Origin: an uncultured Lachnospira sp.
Lineage (GTDB): Bacteria; Bacillota; Clostridia; Lachnospirales; Lachnospiraceae
Assembly: GCA_910585095.1 (NCBI GenBank)
Contig: CAJUBU010000010.1
Location: 65,733-127,136 of the forward strand
Reading direction: 5' to 3'
Length of the DNA stretch: 61,404 bases
Shown in pieces: positions 16,729 through 25,185 of the stretch (positions within the stretch are counted from its first letter, which is position 1; every line of letters starts with the position of its first letter). Below the pieces are notes generated by a model. That model ran no database searches, was not told the origin of the DNA, and saw nothing but the letters and a program-made list of their open reading frames with translations. A program made the position numbers and the translations under genes.

Positions 16729-17147
16729 GCTGCCCTCCCTGTCATTTCTTTTATAAACTGATAATTACTATTAAAAGAAAAATATCCTCCCATTGAAATT
16801 TGTTGTTGTTTGGGAACAAAAATCCCCCTATTTCTATAAACCTTTGGCGGATATAAATAAATCTGTTTAAAAGCCAATGAAAACGCTTGTTGTGAATGAT
16901 ACCCCGCTTCATAGGCAATTTGTACAATTGGCATATCAGTCTTTACCAATTTTTCAGCCGCTACTGTAAGCCTGCGAGTCTGTACATATTTATGTATTGT
17001 AATATTGGTTTCTTCTGTAAACATTCGGTTTAAATGAAATTTAGAATATCCTATTGTTTCTGCAATGTTATCTAAATCAATCTCTTGTTCAAGATTATTT
17101 TCAATATAATCAATCACTTTTTTTATCATTTCTTTTTTTGATTGCAA
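16725..17147 (-). CDS. AraC-type DNA-binding protein coupled to clpP
   Basis: A 140-residue protein that is little more than the two helix-turn-helix units of the AraC family: IDLDNIAETIGYSKFHLNRMFTEETN and MPIVQIAYEAGYHSQQAFSLAFKQIYLYPPKVYR, with HKYVQTRRLTVAAEKL between them. There is no effector-binding domain. I start it at TTG 17147, six bases after AGGAGG; the upstream GTG at 17153 is too close to that site. The gene ends in an ATGA overlap with clpP, so the two proteins are made together. Confidence 0.88.
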   Translation of the reverse strand: MQSKKEMIKKVIDYIENNLEQEIDLDNIAETIGYSKFHLNRMFTEETNITIHKYVQTRRLTVAAEKLVKTDMPIVQIAYEAGYHSQQAFSLAFKQIYLYPPKVYRNRGIFVPKQQQISMGGYFSFNSNYQFIKEMTGRAA

Positions 17148-17187
17148 ATGCACACCTCCTCACTTTGTTTTGCTCATTACTATTTTT

Positions 17188-17216
17188 ATTATAACAAAGT
17201 ATATTTTTGCTGTCTT
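17188..17216 (-). promoter_or_regulatory. Sigma-A promoter for araC-clpP
   Basis: On the minus strand AAGACA (17211-17216) and TATAAT (17188-17193) are 17 bases apart, about 40 bases before the TTG start. Confidence 0.65.
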
Positions 17217-17416
17217 AATAAAAAATGCTATTTCAAAGAATATTGCGTTTTTGCCCTATATCTGCTATGCTTAATAAAATAAATATGTACAGTCCTTTTT
17301 GCTATTTGTCTATACTTTTATTATTACGTAATAGCATTTTGGATAAATATACTTTTATAATATTAAAAATAAAGTGGATATTCACAATCCACTTTACTAC
17401 TTCCTCATAAACATAT

Positions 17417-17438
17417 TGTCACTTTGTGACATTTTTTT
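17417..17438 (+). terminator. Terminator-like hairpin in the araC/deacetylase gap
   Basis: TGTCAC and GTGACA form a 6-bp stem with a TTT loop, followed by seven T on the plus strand. No protein gene ends just before it. Confidence 0.5.
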
Positions 17439-17508
17439 AACAGGTAAGCCTTTCCCTGATGAGGTTAAATTATAAATTTACTTAAATAAAATATGGAGGA
17501 ATATCGTA

Positions 17509-18378
17509 ATGAATATGATATATAAAACGTTTCCCGGCGGAAAACACAAAGTTCTAACATTAAGTTATGATGATGGCAAAATAGAAGACCGTCGTCTTGT
17601 AAAAATATTCAATCAATATAATATTAAAGCTACATTTAACCTTAATTCTGGTCTTACATATATGGATAATAGGATTCCAGAAAACGAATGGGGGGAACTT
17701 TATAAAGGACATGAGGTTGCAGCTCATACATGCACGCATCCTACACTTGCACGATGCTCCAATTTAGAAATTACCAGTCAAATTCTAGATGATAAAAAAA
17801 ATCTGGAACACATTATGGGATATCCTATACGAGGTTTAGCTTATCCAAACGGTTCCTATGATGAACGTTGTGTTCATATTGCAAAAACTCTTGGCATCGA
17901 ATATGCCCGAGTTGTCAATGATAAATACGCTGATGTATGCAGTGCCACAGCATATGCAAATGAGGCGGAGGGACCTATTCTTATAGGTGATGCTACAGGT
18001 TTTGATTTGCCAAACGACTATATGCGCTGGTGTCCTACCTGTCATCATAACCATCATTTATTACAGTTTGGTCAAAAATTTCTCAATCTAAAAAAGACAC
18101 AATATTTATATATGATGTATGTATGGGGACATAGTTTTGAATTTGAACGAAATAATAACTGGAATATTATCGAAGAATTTTGCGAATTAATGGCTAATCA
18201 AGAGGATATTTGGTATGCTACCAATATTGATATTGTACATTACAATCAAGTATATGATAACCTTAAATTTGCTGCTGATAACAGTTTTGTTTATAATCCA
18301 AGTGCTTCTTCAGCATGGGTTCAATTAAATGACAGTGATATTATTGAAATAAAAGGAGGTCAATTACATCGATTTTAA
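17509..18378 (+). CDS. NodB-type polysaccharide deacetylase family protein
   Basis: A 289-residue carbohydrate esterase 4-like protein. Motif 1 is LTLSYDDGKIEDRR (near 19-32, the two Asp residues), motif 2 the metal-binding HTCTHP (near 73), and motif 3 AYPNGSYDERC (near 110). There is no signal peptide, so it may act inside the cell on a soluble sugar or act on an unknown substrate. A cluster CPTCHHNHH near 170 is unusual and could bind metal. GGAGG lies nine bases before the ATG. It precedes the chemoreceptor gene by 117 bases on the same strand. Confidence 0.85.
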   Translation: MNMIYKTFPGGKHKVLTLSYDDGKIEDRRLVKIFNQYNIKATFNLNSGLTYMDNRIPENEWGELYKGHEVAAHTCTHPTLARCSNLEITSQILDDKKNLEHIMGYPIRGLAYPNGSYDERCVHIAKTLGIEYARVVNDKYADVCSATAYANEAEGPILIGDATGFDLPNDYMRWCPTCHHNHHLLQFGQKFLNLKKTQYLYMMYVWGHSFEFERNNNWNIIEEFCELMANQEDIWYATNIDIVHYNQVYDNLKFAADNSFVYNPSASSAWVQLNDSDIIEIKGGQLHRF

Positions 18379-18434
18379 AATTTTATATATCTACCAACAT
18401 AAATAATTTACTAAATTTTTATTTATAGAAAAAA

Positions 18435-18466
18435 TAAAGCTTAATGTGACAATTTTGCGCCATTTT
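18435..18466 (+). promoter_or_regulatory. Possible sigma-D (motility) promoter before the chemoreceptor gene
   Basis: TAAAGCTT (18435-18442) and GCCATTTT (18459-18466) are 16 bases apart and partly match the sigma-28 boxes TAAA(GTTT) and GCCGATAT. The -10 match is weak (5 of 8). Confidence 0.3.
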
Positions 18467-18486
18467 CATACTACGCTTCAAAATGG
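18460..18486 (+). promoter_or_regulatory. Hairpin leader before the chemoreceptor gene
   Basis: CCATTTT pairs perfectly with AAAATGG around the 13-base loop CATACTACGCTTC; the 3' arm continues into GGAGG. It has the same stem and loop lengths as the pdp and spoIIIAG leaders, with compensating base changes in the stem. Confidence 0.6.
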
Positions 18487-18495
18487 AGGATTTTT

Positions 18496-20523
18496 ATGAA
18501 ATTTTTAACAAATCGAAAGCTTGCTACACGTATTAGTATTATTACTACTATGATTACTTTTATAGGAATGCTGCTGCTTTGGTTTATTGTATCCAATCGT
18601 GTTGCCTCTATGGTTAAAAATGATATAACCAATCAAATGATAGATGCTGTAGAATCCAGAGCTGCAATCATTAATGATTATGTAACTTCCGCAGAAGAAT
18701 ATATGATGGCTTTTGCTTTAAGCAGTGAAGTTCGAGAACTTCTTGCAAATCCAGAGGACTCTGAATTACTACAAAAAGGACAGCAATATACACAAGATTT
18801 TGCTGCAATTAAAGGTATTTTTGAAGGTTTATATATTGGTACTCCCTCTACCTATATCTTAACGCATACATCTTCTAGCGCTATTGGAATGACTACCCGT
18901 ACAGGTGAATCCTTAGATGTATTTCGCAATACGATTTTAGCTCAGCCGCAATTAACAAATCTGGGAATTATGGAATCTCCAGGAACTGGAAGTATGATTA
19001 TTTCTATGTACTATCCGATTTTTGAAGAACAAACCTGTATTGGTTATGTAGGCGCTGGTGTTTATGCCAATCAATTAATGGATGCATTATTAGATTTAGA
19101 TATTGAAGGTTTGCCCAACAGTGAATATGTATTTTTAAATGTAGAAAACAATACATATCTTTATCACCAAGATGAAACTTTACTCAATACGCAAACAACA
19201 GATATTGGTTATCAGGAAATTCTAAAACAAATCAAAACGGATGGCAATACACAGGCAGGTACATATTCCTATCAAGACGAAAATGGTGTCAATCAACTTG
19301 TTGTATATAAATATTTAGAAGATAGAAACTGGGTTTTTATGGTATGTGACAATGTGGCAGAAGTCTATGAAAAAGTAGAAACGGTACGTATTACAGTAGG
19401 TATCTTATGTGCAGGTGTAGCTATTGTTATTATTCTTGCAACCTTATTGATTTTATATCGTGAAGGCAGAGAACTAATGATTATGGAACGAGCTATCCGA
19501 CGACTTGGCAATTTAGAACTTTCTGCTGACCTTGAATTAAAATCATTTTATAATCGAAAAGATGAAATTGGTATGATTGCACAGACTATTCATCACGTTT
19601 GTAACTGTCTGCGAAAAACAATTGATGATATTGGTCGAATTTTAGGAGAAATGGCAAACGGTAATATTGCTGTGGATGTTGAAGAAAACGAGTCCTACTA
19701 CATTGGTGATTTCAAAGTTTTAGCAGAAAGCCTAAAAAATATTCGCATGCATCTAGTAAATATAATATGCGATATTACCAACATTGCTCAACAAGTAGAC
19801 CATAGTGCCAATCAGGTATCGAAAGGAGCGCAAGAATTATCCGATGGAGCCATACAGCAAAATATTTCAATTGACGAACTGATATCCAATGTTGCTGATA
19901 TTACTGCACAAATTCAAAACAGTACAACCCGATGCAGCAATGCAAGTAATTTAGTTGATAAAGCGACAGGTTATGCCTCAGAAGCGGATGCAAAAATGGA
20001 GCAATTAATTATTGCCACAAAAAATATTGACCAGTCCTCAGCGCAAATTGGCAGTATTGTAAAGACCATTGAAGATATTGCTTTTCAGACAAACATTCTT
20101 GCACTAAATGCTTCTGTTGAAGCTTCGCGGGCTGGTGAGGCAGGAAAAGGATTTTCTGTTGTATCTGGCGAAGTCCGAAACCTTGCAACAAAGTCTGCTG
20201 AAGCTGCAAGAAGTACAGGCGAGTTGATTGGACGTTCAATCCATGATGTAAAAACAGGTACAGAGTCTTCAAGTGTCGCCATATCTGCTATGCAAGTTAT
20301 TAGTGAATGTATCCAATCAATTAAAGTGCTGATGGATGAAATTTCACTTGCTAGTGTCCAGCAATCGGAAATGATTATTTCTATAGAAAATCGAATCAAA
20401 GAGGTTTCTAAAGTCATTGAAAATAACTCCTCCGCTGCTGTAGACAGTGCAATCATTTCTAACGAACTGTCTGAACAGGCAAAAACACTGAATCACCTAA
20501 TTAATCAATTTCGCATTAAATAA
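18496..20523 (+). CDS. Methyl-accepting chemotaxis protein
   Basis: A 675-residue transmembrane chemoreceptor. Helix one spans about 13-34 and helix two about 296-320; between them lies a periplasm-side dCache-like sensor domain (YIGTPSTYILTHTSS, then SMYYPIFEEQTCIGYVGAGVY). A HAMP-like linker and a long cytoplasmic coiled coil follow, with the kinase-control tip DIAFQTNILALNASVEASRAGEAGKGFSVVSGEVRNLA (split, near 530-567). It would control CheA kinase activity in response to an unknown ligand. No CheR/CheB docking pentapeptide is seen at the C-terminus. GGAGG lies six bases before the ATG. Confidence 0.94.
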   Translation: MKFLTNRKLATRISIITTMITFIGMLLLWFIVSNRVASMVKNDITNQMIDAVESRAAIINDYVTSAEEYMMAFALSSEVRELLANPEDSELLQKGQQYTQDFAAIKGIFEGLYIGTPSTYILTHTSSSAIGMTTRTGESLDVFRNTILAQPQLTNLGIMESPGTGSMIISMYYPIFEEQTCIGYVGAGVYANQLMDALLDLDIEGLPNSEYVFLNVENNTYLYHQDETLLNTQTTDIGYQEILKQIKTDGNTQAGTYSYQDENGVNQLVVYKYLEDRNWVFMVCDNVAEVYEKVETVRITVGILCAGVAIVIILATLLILYREGRELMIMERAIRRLGNLELSADLELKSFYNRKDEIGMIAQTIHHVCNCLRKTIDDIGRILGEMANGNIAVDVEENESYYIGDFKVLAESLKNIRMHLVNIICDITNIAQQVDHSANQVSKGAQELSDGAIQQNISIDELISNVADITAQIQNSTTRCSNASNLVDKATGYASEADAKMEQLIIATKNIDQSSAQIGSIVKTIEDIAFQTNILALNASVEASRAGEAGKGFSVVSGEVRNLATKSAEAARSTGELIGRSIHDVKTGTESSSVAISAMQVISECIQSIKVLMDEISLASVQQSEMIISIENRIKEVSKVIENNSSAAVDSAIISNELSEQAKTLNHLINQFRIK

Positions 20524-20534
20524 CACTTTATCTA

Positions 20535-20632
20535 AAAGAGCTGTTGCAAAATAGAACTTCAATTCTATATATAGTAGTTATAATGGTGAAAAAACTATAT
20601 ATAATACTTAAAATTCTTTTTGCGACAGCCCC
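20535..20632. repeat. MITE-like inverted repeat element, 98 bp
   Basis: The ends AAAGAGCTGTTGCAAAA and TTTTTGCGACAGCCCCTT are near-complementary, and the interior carries an inverted TATATAGTAGTT / AACTATATATA pair. A second copy lies at 39128-39221 and a half copy at 15996. Located between convergent genes, it may also terminate transcription in both directions. No target-site duplication is clear. Confidence 0.5.
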
Positions 20633-20717
20633 TTGATTGTTCTAATATATATTAATCTTATATGTTGTTACTCTATTATTTTTATATATAATATTTTTTA
20701 TTTATAAGTATATTTTT

Positions 20718-21995
20718 TTATTTATTATTTCTTATCGCTTTAATTGCATTAGACAGTTTAATTGGATTGCCATATCGCAATGTTCCCATTCTATAGATTG
20801 CTGCTCCAAGAAAACCAACGCCCACAATACTTGCTGCCAGAATCACAAATGAAATTACTACTTCCCACATCTGTACATTCCCCATAGCAACTCTTGCAAA
20901 CATAGCGCTATAAGAACTAATTGGAAGCCATGAAGCCACTTTCATAACAATACCATCAATATTGCCAAGCTGTATTAATACGGCAAAATAAACAATCATA
21001 ATAATCATCTGAATACCACCTGCACTCTTGTTAATATCTTCTGTCTTAGATACAAGCGCGCCAACAGCTCCATAGATAAAAGTATAAAATAAAAATCCGC
21101 CAAGTCCAAAAAATGCAAAAGTAATAAGAACTTCAGAAGGTATATTAAGAACAAAATCTAAAATGCCATTCCACGCTTCACGGTTAATTTGATATGAAAT
21201 AATGGTAGCTCCCAATATAAGCGCTGTCTGAAATAATGCGGCAACAGCTCCTGCAAATACTTTGCCAAAAAACAACACATTGGTATTTGACGATGTAATT
21301 AACACTTCAATCGTTCGATTGCTCTTTTCTTGAGTAACGGATGTTGCAACCATCACACCATATAAAATAATAATCATAAAGATAAAGATAATTAAAATAT
21401 AGCAATACATATAATTATTGCTCATATCTTTTCCTAATACATTTTTATTACTCTTAATTTCTGGGTAAAAATATGATATTGATTTTTCATAATCTAAACC
21501 ATTATCCTGACAAAATTTTATTTGATTTACGGTTATTAAAAGATTGTCAAAAATAGTGCAATTGCTGTCATACATACTGCTATTATTTACATAATACTCA
21601 TATTCTGTCAATGAATTGACAACAAATCCAATCGTATCATCACTGCTCTTTACAGCTTCCTCAATATCTTCTTTCGATGTTTTTGTCTGTATATTATAAT
21701 TATAAAAAGCGCTTTTAATTAATGATAAATCACCAAATACACCACTCTTATCATATATCATTAAATTGCCTGAATCTTCACTGCTTTGATTTGAATCTTC
21801 ATTTTCTTCCACAGAGTCTTGTGTTGATGAAGAAGTTGATGCATTGTCACCTAACATGCTAGACATATCAATCACTCTTGGCAAAAACATAATTGCGGCA
21901 AGCAAAACAGCAATCAATATCGTTGAAACCATATAGGATTTATTTTGTATGTAATTTTTAAGCTCATACATAAAAACGACTGAAAATTTCTTCAT
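20718..21995 (-). CDS. natB: ABC-2 type permease, NatB-like
   Basis: A 425-residue permease with one N-terminal helix (about 22-40), a large external loop rich in Ser/Asp/Glu (about 45-190), and five or more C-terminal helices starting with NNYMYCYILIIFIFMIIILYGVMVATSVTQEKSNRTIEVLITS, the family coupling region. NatAB-type transporters export sodium or other small compounds; the real substrate is unknown. Its ATG overlaps the TGA of the ATPase gene by four bases (ATGA), with AGGAGG nine bases upstream. Confidence 0.85.
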   Translation of the reverse strand: MKKFSVVFMYELKNYIQNKSYMVSTILIAVLLAAIMFLPRVIDMSSMLGDNASTSSSTQDSVEENEDSNQSSEDSGNLMIYDKSGVFGDLSLIKSAFYNYNIQTKTSKEDIEEAVKSSDDTIGFVVNSLTEYEYYVNNSSMYDSNCTIFDNLLITVNQIKFCQDNGLDYEKSISYFYPEIKSNKNVLGKDMSNNYMYCYILIIFIFMIIILYGVMVATSVTQEKSNRTIEVLITSSNTNVLFFGKVFAGAVAALFQTALILGATIISYQINREAWNGILDFVLNIPSEVLITFAFFGLGGFLFYTFIYGAVGALVSKTEDINKSAGGIQMIIMIVYFAVLIQLGNIDGIVMKVASWLPISSYSAMFARVAMGNVQMWEVVISFVILAASIVGVGFLGAAIYRMGTLRYGNPIKLSNAIKAIRNNK

Positions 21996-22951
21996 TGGAC
22001 TGCACCTCCTGTCATTTTCGTTTCCTTTGTATCATTTTCCTCATCACCTACTGTTGCAACAAAGATATCATTTAAACTTGGCTTATATGTCTCAAAATGT
22101 TCTATTTCAATATCACATTCAAGGATTTGAGCTAACAACTCTTTTCTGGATATATCTTTTACACATTTTATAATGATATCTTCTTTTGTTCTGCCTGTAG
22201 GAACAATAAAATCAGACAATCTTGCATGAATAATTTGCTCTAATTTATCTAAATTGCCATCCATTGGAGATAATACAAGCTGTTTTTCACCAAACTTTTT
22301 CTTTATCTCAATTAAATTACCTGCTAAGACAATATTTCCATTGTCAATAATAGCAATATCCTTACAAAAATTTTCAACATAACTCATCTGATGGCTTGAA
22401 AAAATAACCAGTTTATCACTGTCAATCAATTCCTGCACAACATCCTGAAGAATTTTTGAATTGACAGGGTCAAGACCGCTAAAAGGCTCATCGAGAATAA
22501 CAATATCAGGGTCACATACTAAAGTTGACGCCAACTGAACTTTTTGCGCATTACCTTTTGAGAGCGTCTCAAGTTTTCTATTTTCATATTGGTCTACTTC
22601 AAGTCGCCTTAACCATTTTTTTGAATTATTAATTGCTACGGATTTGCTTATACCGCGAAGCCTCCCTAAATATACAAGCTGTTCAATAACTGTTTTTTTC
22701 GGATATAATCCTCTTTCTTCCGGCAAATAACCAATTAAATGCTCTTTTTGTGTAAATTTTTTTCCATCTAACAGCAATTCACCAGAATCTGCATGAAACA
22801 CATCCATGATAACTCGTATTGTCGTTGTTTTGCCTGCTCCGTTTCGACCAAGCAATCCCAATGCTTTTCCATTGGACACCTCAAACGAAATATCATGTAA
22901 AACTTCGGTATCGCCAAATGTTTTTTTAATATTTTTTACTTCAAGTCTCAT
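21992..22951 (-). CDS. natA: ABC transporter ATP-binding protein, NatA-like
   Basis: A 319-residue ATPase with Walker A GRNGAGKTTTIRVIMD, signature LSKGNAQKVQLASTL, Walker B IVILDEPFSGLDPVNSK, the H-loop in IFSSHQMSYVE, and a C-terminal DUF4162-type domain found in NatA/CcmA-like ATPases. The start MRLEVKNIKKTFG fits the family; an open frame extends 33 codons upstream but looks non-coding. The ATG overlaps the TGA of a five-codon TTG frame (MNELQ) that begins just after AAAGGGG. Confidence 0.92.
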   Translation of the reverse strand: MRLEVKNIKKTFGDTEVLHDISFEVSNGKALGLLGRNGAGKTTTIRVIMDVFHADSGELLLDGKKFTQKEHLIGYLPEERGLYPKKTVIEQLVYLGRLRGISKSVAINNSKKWLRRLEVDQYENRKLETLSKGNAQKVQLASTLVCDPDIVILDEPFSGLDPVNSKILQDVVQELIDSDKLVIFSSHQMSYVENFCKDIAIIDNGNIVLAGNLIEIKKKFGEKQLVLSPMDGNLDKLEQIIHARLSDFIVPTGRTKEDIIIKCVKDISRKELLAQILECDIEIEHFETYKPSLNDIFVATVGDEENDTKETKMTGGAVQ

Positions 22952-23028
22952 TGTAATTCGTTCAATACCCCTTTCTCTTTCTTTCATCATAATAAAACAA
23001 CAGCATTGCTTTTCGCAAGCCATTATTA

Positions 23029-23057
23029 ATATTAAACAATTACTTTCCATTTGTAAA
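23029..23057 (-). promoter_or_regulatory. Sigma-A promoter for natAB
   Basis: On the minus strand TTTACA (23052-23057) and TAATAT (23029-23034) are 17 bases apart, 78 bases before the natA ATG. Confidence 0.6.
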
Positions 23058-23084
23058 GTAAAGTTATTTTTTTTGCAAAAAAAT

Positions 23085-23115
23085 AAGGGAGGGATTTTAT
23101 TATACCCCCCCCCTT
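23085..23115 (-). terminator. Terminator after kduD with a nine-G run
   Basis: On the minus strand AAGGGGGGGGG pairs with CCCTCCCTT around TATAATAAAAT, followed by ATTTTTTTG. The run of nine G (C on the plus strand, 23105-23113) sits in the stem. Confidence 0.8.
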
Positions 23116-23155
23116 AAAAATTTCGTATTTTAAATGCTTTTTCAAGTAATGCCTA

Positions 23156-23953
23156 TTATTCTGGCTGTTTGCCAATATATGCAAGGATACCACCATCAAC
23201 ATAAAGGATATGTCCATTGACAGCATCGGATGCTTCTGAAGCAAGGAACACTGCTGGACCAGCTAACTCTTCAGGTTTTAACCATCTTTCAGCTGGAGTC
23301 TTAGCAACAATAAAAGAATCAAATGGATGTCTTGAACCGTCTGGCTGACGCTCTCTAAGTGGAGCTGTTTGAGGTGTCTCAATATAACCTGGTCCAATAC
23401 CATTACACTGAATATTATACTTGCCATACTCTGAACAAATATTTCTTGTAAGCATCTTCAAGCCGCCCTTAGCTGCTGCATATGCAGAAACTGTTTCACG
23501 TCCAAGTTCAGACATCATTGAACAGATATTAATAATCTTACCATGACCTCTTTCAATCATTGAAGGAATAACAGCCTTTGATACAATAAATGGCGCATTC
23601 AAGTCAACATCAATAACTTGTCTAAATTCTTCTGCTGTCATATCACACATAGGAATCCTCTTAATAATACCAGCATTGTTGACAAGGATATCAATAGGAC
23701 CTACTTCTTTCGTGATAGTCTCTACCATAGCATTAACGCCAGCTTCGTCGCATACATTACATACATAACCATGTGCGTCAATACCAGCCTCCTTATAAGC
23801 TGCTATGCCCTTATCTACTAATTCCTGCTTAATATCGTTGAAAACGATTGTTGCACCAGCTTTAGCCATTCCAGATGCGATTGCGAAACCAATACCATAA
23901 GAAGCACCAGTAACTAAAGCAATTTTACCTTCAAGTGAAAAATTTACTGACAT
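23156..23953 (-). CDS. kduD: 2-dehydro-3-deoxy-D-gluconate 5-dehydrogenase / gluconate 5-dehydrogenase-like SDR
   Basis: A 265-residue classical short-chain dehydrogenase: cofactor motif TGASYGIG (about 15-22), NNAG (about 93), catalytic Ser in ICSMMSELG, and YxxxK as YAAAKGG (about 159-163). The QTAPLRERQPDGSRHPFDSFIVAKTPAERW segment (split) is typical of KduD/IdnO-like enzymes. Because kduI lies directly upstream on the same strand, the role is most likely step two of unsaturated uronate breakdown, reducing 2,5-diketo-3-deoxygluconate to KDG. Annotation as gluconate 5-dehydrogenase is the alternative. GGAGAGG lies before the ATG. Confidence 0.85.
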   Translation of the reverse strand: MSVNFSLEGKIALVTGASYGIGFAIASGMAKAGATIVFNDIKQELVDKGIAAYKEAGIDAHGYVCNVCDEAGVNAMVETITKEVGPIDILVNNAGIIKRIPMCDMTAEEFRQVIDVDLNAPFIVSKAVIPSMIERGHGKIINICSMMSELGRETVSAYAAAKGGLKMLTRNICSEYGKYNIQCNGIGPGYIETPQTAPLRERQPDGSRHPFDSFIVAKTPAERWLKPEELAGPAVFLASEASDAVNGHILYVDGGILAYIGKQPE

Positions 23954-23986
23954 GTTTACCTCTCCTTTTTATAAATTTTTGAACTC

Positions 23987-24012
23987 TTCATCACAAAATA
24001 CAAAATGATGAA
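23987..24012. promoter_or_regulatory. Palindrome upstream of kduD, possible operator
   Basis: TTCATCA and TGATGAA are exact complements separated by CAAAATACAAAA, which itself is roughly repeated. It lies 34 bases before the kduD ATG, a position suited to a repressor or to a leader hairpin. Confidence 0.4.
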
Positions 24013-24228
24013 ATTCTTATTGATATCTTTTCCAAATTCAGTCCAACAGATAGTTGCAATCTACTTTGCTAATTGCTTATTTGAATATTGAAAAAAACAG
24101 GATAATTGCATATAAAAAGCGTTCCTTACACTATCACTAAGCATTTTTTACAACTTTGGGTCGTTCTAACCCTAATGTTAATTTATGAATAGATTAAACA
24201 TAATTATAAAAAGTTTAATCTTTCATTT

Positions 24229-24290
24229 TTATTTCTGTGCTGCTTTTTGTACAAAAAACTAAAAATTCTTATAGGTTTATGGCAGACCAT
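24229..24290 (-). repeat. Copy of the tyrS-type leader repeat downstream of kduI
   Basis: On the minus strand TAAGAATTTTTAGTTTTTTG followed by TACAAAAAGCAGCACAGAAAT matches the tyrS leader (TAAGAATTTTTTGTTTTTTG, then TGCAAAAGCAACGCAGAAAT) almost base for base. Here no start codon follows the motif closely, which shows that the sequence is a dispersed repeat and not only a ribosome binding site context. Confidence 0.55.
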
Positions 24291-24307
24291 TATACAAAAA
24301 GACCATT

Positions 24308-25150
24308 TTATCTTAAATCTTTCATATCCACATCGTCCATATCATCAAAATCTTGGTTTTCACCAACCATACCCCATATAAATGTATATGCGTGTGTTGC
24401 TGAAGCAGAATGAATAGACCAGCTTGGAGAAATCACAGCCTCCTCATTTCTCATAACGATATGACGTGTCTGTGTTGGCTCACCCATATAATGAAAGACA
24501 ACTGCATCTTCTGGTACTTCAAAATACAGATACACTTCCATTCTTCTGTCATGTGTATGACATGGCATTGTATTCCAAACACTGCCTGGTTCCAGACAAG
24601 TCATACCCATCTCAAGCTGACAGCTCTCTACTTGTCCTGGCAATATATACTTGTTAATGGTTCGATGATTTGCACTCTCAAGACAGCCAAGCTCTTTTTT
24701 ATTTTCTGGTAAAATATCTTTGTCTGGGTCAATAAATACCGTTGGATAAGTCATATGAGCAGGTGCGCTGTTAAAATAAAACTTTGCTGGATTGGCTGCA
24801 TCATCACTTGAAAACTTGATATCCTTTGCACCCATACCTATATACATTCCATCTTTATATTTAAACTTGTACTCTGTTCCGTCTACTGTAACTGTTCCAT
24901 TACCACCAATATTGATAATGCCCATTTCTCGTCTTTCAAGAAAATAATTTGCTCGAAGCTCAGCGCCTGCTTCCAATGTAAGAGTCTTGTCCGCTGGTGT
25001 GGCAGAACCTACTATAATTCTGTCAATCTGGCTGTATATTGTCTTAATCTCATTTACTACAAATAAATCTTGTATAAGAAAATCATGTCTTAATCGTTCT
25101 GTGTCATAATTTTTTACATCTGCTGGATTTGCTCCTGGTCTTACTTCCAT
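24308..25150 (-). CDS. kduI: 5-dehydro-4-deoxy-D-glucuronate isomerase
   Basis: A 280-residue cupin isomerase of the KduI family, starting MEVRPGANPADVKNYDTERLR. The zinc-binding site is visible as NTMPCHTHDRRMEVYLYFE (two His and a Glu, near 195-213) with the later His in SPSWSIHSASATHAYTFIWGMVGEN. It converts 5-keto-4-deoxyuronate, released by pectate lyases and unsaturated glucuronyl hydrolases, to 2,5-diketo-3-deoxygluconate, the substrate of KduD. Length and sequence are typical. AAGGAG lies seven bases before the ATG, and a promoter with an overlapping palindrome lies just upstream. Confidence 0.95.
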   Translation of the reverse strand: MEVRPGANPADVKNYDTERLRHDFLIQDLFVVNEIKTIYSQIDRIIVGSATPADKTLTLEAGAELRANYFLERREMGIINIGGNGTVTVDGTEYKFKYKDGMYIGMGAKDIKFSSDDAANPAKFYFNSAPAHMTYPTVFIDPDKDILPENKKELGCLESANHRTINKYILPGQVESCQLEMGMTCLEPGSVWNTMPCHTHDRRMEVYLYFEVPEDAVVFHYMGEPTQTRHIVMRNEEAVISPSWSIHSASATHAYTFIWGMVGENQDFDDMDDVDMKDLR

Positions 25151-25185
25151 AGGTATTCTCCTTCTTTTTATTATTGCCTAATGGC

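Larger units (their letters stand above)
17148..17508. other. 361-base gap with several inverted repeats
   Basis: The gap between the divergent araC-clpP and deacetylase genes holds the araC promoter (17188-17216), an 11-bp inverted repeat with arms at 17222-17232 and 17330-17340 (AAAATGCTATT and AATAGCATTTT), a 9-bp hairpin at 17371-17395, a terminator-like hairpin at 17417-17438, a TGATGAGGTTAAAT motif at 17457-17470 and the GGAGG of the deacetylase gene. No protein-coding frame is convincing. The order of stems ending in a terminator on the plus strand could mark a small RNA. Confidence 0.4.
23954..24307. other. 354-base gap between kduI and kduD
   Basis: No gene is evident. The gap holds an imperfect palindrome in the kduD leader (23987-24012), a degenerate leader repeat (24229-24290) and AT-rich sequence. 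No clear terminator follows kduI, so kduI and kduD may share a transcript; I could not identify a confident separate kduD promoter. Confidence 0.4.

Noticed and set aside
17441..17508. Riboswitch before the deacetylase gene
   Set aside because: The GGTAAGCC and GATGAGG segments did not match any riboswitch core I know, and the latter is a dispersed repeat.
23010..23115. Phase-variable natAB promoter using the nine-G run as spacer
   Set aside because: TATAAT after the G run lacks a -35 box at a usable distance; the sequence forms a good terminator for kduD and a better natA promoter lies downstream.
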